Assembly: GCF_026339935.1 (NCBI RefSeq) | Contig: NZ_JAPEPX010000001.1 | Span: 5,917,501 to 5,981,500, forward strand | Reading direction: 5' to 3' | DNA length: 64,000 bases | DNA from: Streptomyces sp. NBC_01551 | GTDB lineage: Bacteria; Actinomycetota; Actinomycetes; Streptomycetales; Streptomycetaceae | Shown: positions 60,307-64,000 of the stretch, in pieces | Numbering within the stretch: the first letter of the stretch is position 1 | How the letters are laid out: every line of letters starts with the position of its first letter | The notes under the pieces: model-generated | The model's database searches: none | What the model was told of the DNA's origin: nothing | Seen by the model: only the letters and a program-made list of their open reading frames with translations | Position numbers and translations under genes: made by a program

Positions 60307-60771
60307 ATGGCACAGTCGCTGGAAATCGAACCGATCGGCATTGTCGTCGGAGGCCGGACCGAGCCCACGGACGATCACTGGGGTGGTCCCGCGATCATTC
60401 GGCTGAACCCCGACTTCCCGGCGGACGTCGTCAAGGGCCTGGAGGAATTCTCACATCTTGTGGTGGTGTGGCACTTCCACAAGGCATCCCCGACCGATGT
60501 CGCCCTCCACGCGCGAAGCCCCCGTAACAACCCGGACTGGCCGCCCACCGGAACCTTCGTCCACCGCAATCACCGTCGACCGAACCAGCTCGCGCAGTCC
60601 TTCCCGCGACTCGTGAAGGTTGAGGGCCTGGACCTGCACGTCGTAGACCTCGACGCGATTGACGGCACACCCATCTACGATGTCGCGCCCTACTTCCGAG
60701 AGATGGGACCGCGTGGGGAGGTGCGGGAGCCGAGCTGGCCGGCCGAGATGCTCGTGGACTACTGGGAATGA
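60307..60771 (+). CDS. TrmO/TsaA-family methyltransferase-like protein
   Basis: Encodes 154 residues from ATG 60307. IGIVVGGRTEPTDDHWGG and RRPNQLAQSFPRLVKVEGLD are the motifs of the TsaA/TrmO beta-barrel family (usually R-P-N-x-I-x-x-S), and VDLDAIDGTPIYDVAPYF forms its end (D-G-T-P-I-x-D-I-K-P-Y). E. coli TrmO methylates the t6A37 base of tRNA-Thr with SAM; shorter actinomycete members such as this may act on other substrates. It lies 31 bp after the TPR regulator and is probably co-transcribed. Confidence 0.83.
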   Translation: MAQSLEIEPIGIVVGGRTEPTDDHWGGPAIIRLNPDFPADVVKGLEEFSHLVVVWHFHKASPTDVALHARSPRNNPDWPPTGTFVHRNHRRPNQLAQSFPRLVKVEGLDLHVVDLDAIDGTPIYDVAPYFREMGPRGEVREPSWPAEMLVDYWE

Positions 60772-60832
60772 AGTGACGGCAGTCTGCCCCGCGCGGTACT
60801 TGAACGGGGAGCCGCAGGCTGTGCGTTTGAAG

Positions 60833-61999
60833 CTACGGGGTGGTGATCACCAGCCCCATCTCGACGAGGGAGCGAGTCTGCTGGGCCGCTGCCTCAGGGT
60901 CCCCAGACAGGGGCACCTCGCCCAGCGTGACCGGGAACGATGCGTGCACAGAGGCGAGCAGGGCCGTGGTGTCCGGGCTCGCGGCGAAGACGCCGCCGGC
61001 CGCGGCGAACGCGACTTGCCCGTCGGGGGTGGAGCCGAGAAGCTCGACGCCTCCTGGTATCCGCGTGCGGAGTTGCGTGCTGTCGGCGAGGTGCGGCGAC
61101 TCCGTGGCGAGCGGCAGCCTTGAGCGGAGTAGCCGGCGGTAGGTGACCTCGCTCGGCGGAAACTCGGAAACGCCGAGATGGGTGGGCACCTGGTCCCGGG
61201 AGATCCAGTTGTGACGGCGGAGGAGGGCGATCGAGAGGAGCCCGCTGTCGTCGCCGAGCGGGACTGCCTGGTGGGGGTGGCCCTCAGGGAAGAGTAAGCA
61301 GTCACCGGGCTTGAGCACCTCATCGAGGACGATCCGGGAAGCCGGCCCCCCCTCGGGGGTGTCCCAGTCGCCCAGCTGAAAGCGTTTGCTGCCCCAGAGC
61401 ATCAGGGCGATAACGTCCTGGCGGTCCGAGTGCCAGCCGGTGACGCTGGTCGCGCCAGCAGAGATGAACAGCTTGGTGAACACATCGGCTCCGGACACGG
61501 CGACGATGTCGTCCATCAGCGATGCCAGGGCCGGCGACCAGCGGTCGAACTGCCGAATCCCGAGTGTGACCCCTTCGTTCAGCGCGCGCCGCACCCGGTG
61601 AATGTCCATCTGAAAGGTGTCGGAGTCGGGCTCCAGCCGGTTGCCGAATCGTTCGCCGGGGAGCTTCCCGTCGGCATCACGGAGCTCCATGTCCGCGTTG
61701 GCTCCCGTACCGGGTCCGGCTACCAGGCGCGGCTCCGCCGTGAGCCAGCGTTCGAACTTCGTACGGCCGGGCAGCCGCCCGAAGTCATTGCCAGCGCTTC
61801 CGAAGGCGGGGGCCTCGCAAGGCCGCTCGAGCACCGTCACCACGGTATCTCCGAGAAGAGGCCGGAGGCGTGCGGCGGCACGCTCGACGGCAGCGCTGTT
61901 GGCCGTGTCGATGAGGGATACAAGGTCATCGGGCAGGCCGCCCTCGCGGATGGCCAGTCGGTCGACTTCGTCCAGTCGATGTACGGAGTGTGATGTCAT
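60833..61999 (-). CDS. JmjC/cupin-4 family 2-oxoglutarate oxygenase
   Basis: Encodes 388 residues from ATG 61999, which overlaps the HPr-kinase-like gene's stop as ATGA, with GGAG eight bases upstream. SVTGWHSDRQDVIALMLWGS holds the iron ligands His-x-Asp, GDCLLFPEGHPHQAVPLGDD the second His, and GSKRFQL the 2-oxoglutarate-binding Lys region, as in ribosomal oxygenase (YcfD-like) and cupin-4 enzymes. Residues 290-388 are a winged-helix-like C-terminal domain. Such enzymes hydroxylate amino acid side chains in proteins. In this operon the substrate could be a precursor peptide. Confidence 0.83.
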   Translation of the reverse strand: MTSHSVHRLDEVDRLAIREGGLPDDLVSLIDTANSAAVERAAARLRPLLGDTVVTVLERPCEAPAFGSAGNDFGRLPGRTKFERWLTAEPRLVAGPGTGANADMELRDADGKLPGERFGNRLEPDSDTFQMDIHRVRRALNEGVTLGIRQFDRWSPALASLMDDIVAVSGADVFTKLFISAGATSVTGWHSDRQDVIALMLWGSKRFQLGDWDTPEGGPASRIVLDEVLKPGDCLLFPEGHPHQAVPLGDDSGLLSIALLRRHNWISRDQVPTHLGVSEFPPSEVTYRRLLRSRLPLATESPHLADSTQLRTRIPGGVELLGSTPDGQVAFAAAGGVFAASPDTTALLASVHASFPVTLGEVPLSGDPEAAAQQTRSLVEMGLVITTP

Positions 62000-63030
62000 G
62001 GGCAACGCTCCAAGGTCTTGAGCACGCAGGACAGGCCGGACTCGAAGTCGGCGACGAGTCCGGGCCACGGGGATACGCCGAGGCGGTGTACCGGGATCCC
62101 GGAGACCAGCCCACGGCTACTCCGATGCAGGGCGGCCGGGCTTGCTCCCCCGTCACGGAGATGCTCCGCCAGCCAGGACATCGCCTCCTCCTCGCTATCG
62201 GCCGTCTCGACGGAGCCCGATGGGCTCAGCGGTTCCGCCGGGACGAGGATCACCACAGCAGCGGGCAGGGCGGCGCCGCGGTACGTGGTCGATCCCGGTT
62301 GGAGTGGCACCGCAGTCCGCTGGTCGCCGCACCGTACGGCGACTGCGAGCGGTACACCGAAGACCACGCCTGTCAGCGAGTCCAACAGCACGACCTCGTC
62401 GGTGGCGATGGAGGCGAGCCCGGCGTCCCGGGCCCAGAGCGCGGCGGTCGTCTTGCCGGCTTTCTGGTTGCCGCAGACGAGGAGGCCCTGGCCTGAGGGC
62501 AGTACGAGCAGTGCAGCGTGCAGCGCGATGAATCGGTCGCTGTATGGGGGAGTAGCGAGCGGGGGCAGGGCGGGCAGGTCGCCCGTCAGAGCATGCCACT
62601 GGGGATCGTCGGGCATGCGGTAATCGACACCGGGCCGATCACCGGCGAACGAGCGGTGCAGCATGTCAGCCCGAGCCTCGGAGCCGAGCCGTACGAGTAC
62701 ATCTGCCGTCTGCCGGCGGTCAGGTACTGCGACCGCGAGACCGGTCCGGAGCTGGTTCAGTACAGCGGGGTCGGCCGCGTGGTAGCGGACGATGGCACCC
62801 GCGAGAGCAAGGTCGACGAACGGCGCCTCCTCCGTATCGCTGGAAGGGGCCTGGCCGGAGGCCGTGTCCAGGGCCTGGTGCAGCGGAATCGGCCACAGCT
62901 CGTCCTGCTGCCACAGTCGGGTGCCGAGGGCGCTGCTGACCTGGTAGATGGTGCTCGTCGCGTTCTCGACAACGTCCCACGTACCGTCCGGTCGTTCGAG
63001 GGCAACCCACGAGGCAGGATCAGTGATCAC
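61996..63030 (-). CDS. HPr-kinase-like protein with N-terminal PqqD-like segment
   Basis: Encodes 344 residues from GTG 63030, chosen because GGAGG lies eight bases upstream; several longer GTG starts exist up to 63045. The N-terminus ITDPASWVALERPDGTWDVV ENATSTIYQV resembles PqqD-type peptide-binding proteins (V-x-L-x-x... pattern), though distantly. Residues 195-300 contain LLVCGNQKAGKTTAALWARD (P-loop as in HprK/P-like proteins) and IATDEVVLLDSLTG. HPr-kinase homologues occur in lasso-peptide and other RiPP clusters, where they phosphorylate peptides. It overlaps the SagB-like gene by 11 bp. Confidence 0.78.
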   Translation of the reverse strand: MITDPASWVALERPDGTWDVVENATSTIYQVSSALGTRLWQQDELWPIPLHQALDTASGQAPSSDTEEAPFVDLALAGAIVRYHAADPAVLNQLRTGLAVAVPDRRQTADVLVRLGSEARADMLHRSFAGDRPGVDYRMPDDPQWHALTGDLPALPPLATPPYSDRFIALHAALLVLPSGQGLLVCGNQKAGKTTAALWARDAGLASIATDEVVLLDSLTGVVFGVPLAVAVRCGDQRTAVPLQPGSTTYRGAALPAAVVILVPAEPLSPSGSVETADSEEEAMSWLAEHLRDGGASPAALHRSSRGLVSGIPVHRLGVSPWPGLVADFESGLSCVLKTLERCP

Positions 63031-64000
63031 CTGTGTCACCTCCACCCGCTCCGCCGCTCCGGATGGTTCCCACGCCCACCAGGTACGCACCGTCGTGGGC
63101 CGTACCGAGTCCCGTCAGCGGCTCCAGCAGATGCTCGACCAGGGCAGGGCTCTGAAAGACCCCGCATGACGGATCGGTGGCCAGGCCCAGGGCGATGCGC
63201 TGTGCATCGCGTCCGCACTGGATGAGCGCGGTCTGCCATGACACGGCACCCGGCTCCGCCGGGCGAGGCACGAGCCACGCGACCGCCGATATGCCGGCGG
63301 TCCAAGTCTGGCCGATGGCGGCGCGTTGAATCGCCTCGGGGGTTGGTGCCGGCCCGACCCGGATCCAGCCCTCGACGTCGAGCTTGTATGTGCCTGCGCC
63401 CAGGACGTGGTTCGGGTGCAGCAGGCTCAGCCGGACTTCGCTCCGTACGGTCGTCAGGATCTCGAGCAGAGTGTCCACTGCTCCCCTGGACAGCGGACGC
63501 TCGGAGAAGGAGCGGTGGGTGCGACGCGCGGCAAGGGCAGCAGGCAGCTGGGACCATGGCAGCGGCGGCTTCGCGTCGGCCGTGGTGGTCGTCCGGTGCT
63601 TCTTCAGGCGCGCTTCGCCGGCTGCCTCGGCATGAACCAGCAACGACGGGAACCAGCTGGACTCGATCCAGGGTCGTACCTGCTCCCACAGCGCCAGGGC
63701 TTCCTCGGCAGGGAGAAGTGCCCGAGCAGAGATCAGCTTCTCCACCTCTGCCAGGGATACACCGCTGCTCTCGCAGATCTCGGCTGGCCTGGAAGGCCGG
63801 TCACCCCGCGTACTGGGGTTGGCATAGGCGAGGGCGGTGACGGCTTTGGGCGTGAGCGCCGTCAGGTCCTGCGTTTCGGAGTGGACCCGGGCGTAGAGGC
63901 CGTCCACCCGGGGGACGAGGGACAGAAGCGGGTTGGTGCGGTACTCGGCGCTCGATACCGAGGGTCCGGACCGCGGAGCCGGTATGAACTCGCCTTCGAC
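63020..64000 (-). CDS. SagB-like (nitroreductase-fold) dehydrogenase, 5' end beyond window
   Basis: The frame is open to the right-hand edge; upstream of the GTG at 63907 it reads on as SSAEYRTNPLLSLVPRVDGL, so the N-terminus lies outside the window. The C-terminal half has the FMN-binding nitroreductase pattern: LPAALAARRTHRSFSERPLS (R-R-S/T-x-R-x-F), then TYKLDVEGWIRVG and SAVAWLVPRPAE. The order fits SagB/ThcOx-type dehydrogenases that oxidise azolines in thiazole/oxazole-modified peptides. The N-terminal helical part (ICESSGVSLAEVEKLIS) is a peptide-binding-like domain. The first gene of the operon, perhaps with the precursor peptide, is not in view. Confidence 0.78.
   Translation of the reverse strand, partial: VEGEFIPAPRSGPSVSSAEYRTNPLLSLVPRVDGLYARVHSETQDLTALTPKAVTALAYANPSTRGDRPSRPAEICESSGVSLAEVEKLISARALLPAEEALALWEQVRPWIESSWFPSLLVHAEAAGEARLKKHRTTTTADAKPPLPWSQLPAALAARRTHRSFSERPLSRGAVDTLLEILTTVRSEVRLSLLHPNHVLGAGTYKLDVEGWIRVGPAPTPEAIQRAAIGQTWTAGISAVAWLVPRPAEPGAVSWQTALIQCGRDAQRIALGLATDPSCGVFQSPALVEHLLEPLTGLGTAHDGAYLVGVGTIRSGGAGGGDTGDH

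Noticed and set aside
1..64000. tRNA, rRNA, CRISPR, integrase and attachment-site signals
   Set aside because: I looked for cloverleaf-like sequences, spaced short repeats and integrase motifs and found none I could support.

Overview
The window looks like an accessory region of a Streptomyces-type actinomycete (Streptomyces or a close relative). It is very GC-rich, GTG, TTG and even CTG starts are common, and it carries DUF317 proteins, a WhiB-like protein, DUF2637, LAHTG sorting signals, an MmyB-type regulator and helix-turn-helix/TPR regulators. The mix of mobilisation genes, an insertion sequence, a large duplication and several broken genes fits a chromosome arm, a genomic island or a large plasmid. 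I see no tRNA, rRNA, integrase or CRISPR array.

Layout. (1) 0-12.5 kb, mostly plus strand: a truncated regulator, two MFS transporters, a helical hypothetical protein, DUF317-type proteins, and two secreted SpaA-like surface proteins with LAHTG anchors. A frameshifted minus-strand gene of unknown function (8.9-10.6 kb) interrupts the run. (2) 12.9-20.5 kb, minus strand: a replication/mobilisation module reading from right to left: replication-initiator-like protein, DnaC-like ATPase, WhiB-like regulator, DUF2637 membrane protein, 63-aa protein, MobC-like protein, relaxase, zinc-finger-like protein and lipoprotein. A 1-kb hairpin-rich non-coding stretch separates it from a divergent XRE/MmyB regulator at 21.5 kb. 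(3) 23-24.5 kb: a hot-dog thioesterase, a P-loop kinase-like protein and a methyltransferase remnant.

(4) 24.4-35.8 kb is the most striking part. Two copies of a long segment (24375-29014 and 31903-35767) each hold a giant TPR-CHAT protease gene, one with 15 and one with 9 units of a 45-residue repeat. They are separated by a divergent two-gene operon (a small Cys-containing protein and a four-helix membrane protein) and by a complete IS256-family element with recognisable ends and an 8-bp target duplication. Only the first copy keeps the partner genes and a perfect 22-bp palindrome in the divergent promoter. I read this as a putative conflict or regulated-protease system that was duplicated and partly degraded.

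(5) 36-50 kb: a broken endonuclease/exonuclease/phosphatase gene, a DEDDh exonuclease, two APH-fold kinases, a small LuxR-type regulator, a glutamine-synthetase-like ligase coupled to an APC permease, a zinc-ribbon/XRE/TPR regulator with a HAD phosphatase, and a clearly AT-richer flavin monooxygenase with a small partner. (6) 50-58 kb, minus strand: a tightly packed, mostly translationally coupled run (NUDIX, thymidylate-kinase-like, P-loop kinase/nucleotidyltransferase fusion, phosphoribosyltransferase, GT9-like glycosyltransferase, kinase-like protein, SDR, histidine phosphatase, LuxR-type regulator, frameshifted DUF402 gene). It looks like an uncharacterised nucleotide- or sugar-phosphate pathway. 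(7) 58-64 kb: an anti-sigma-type ATPase and a divergent TPR regulator flanked by twin repeats, a TrmO-like protein, and the end of a leftward operon (SagB-like dehydrogenase, HPr-kinase-like protein, JmjC oxygenase) that continues past the window and resembles RiPP-modifying genes.

Four genes are disrupted by single-base frameshifts, mostly in short C/G runs, so base-call error must be excluded before calling them true pseudogenes.
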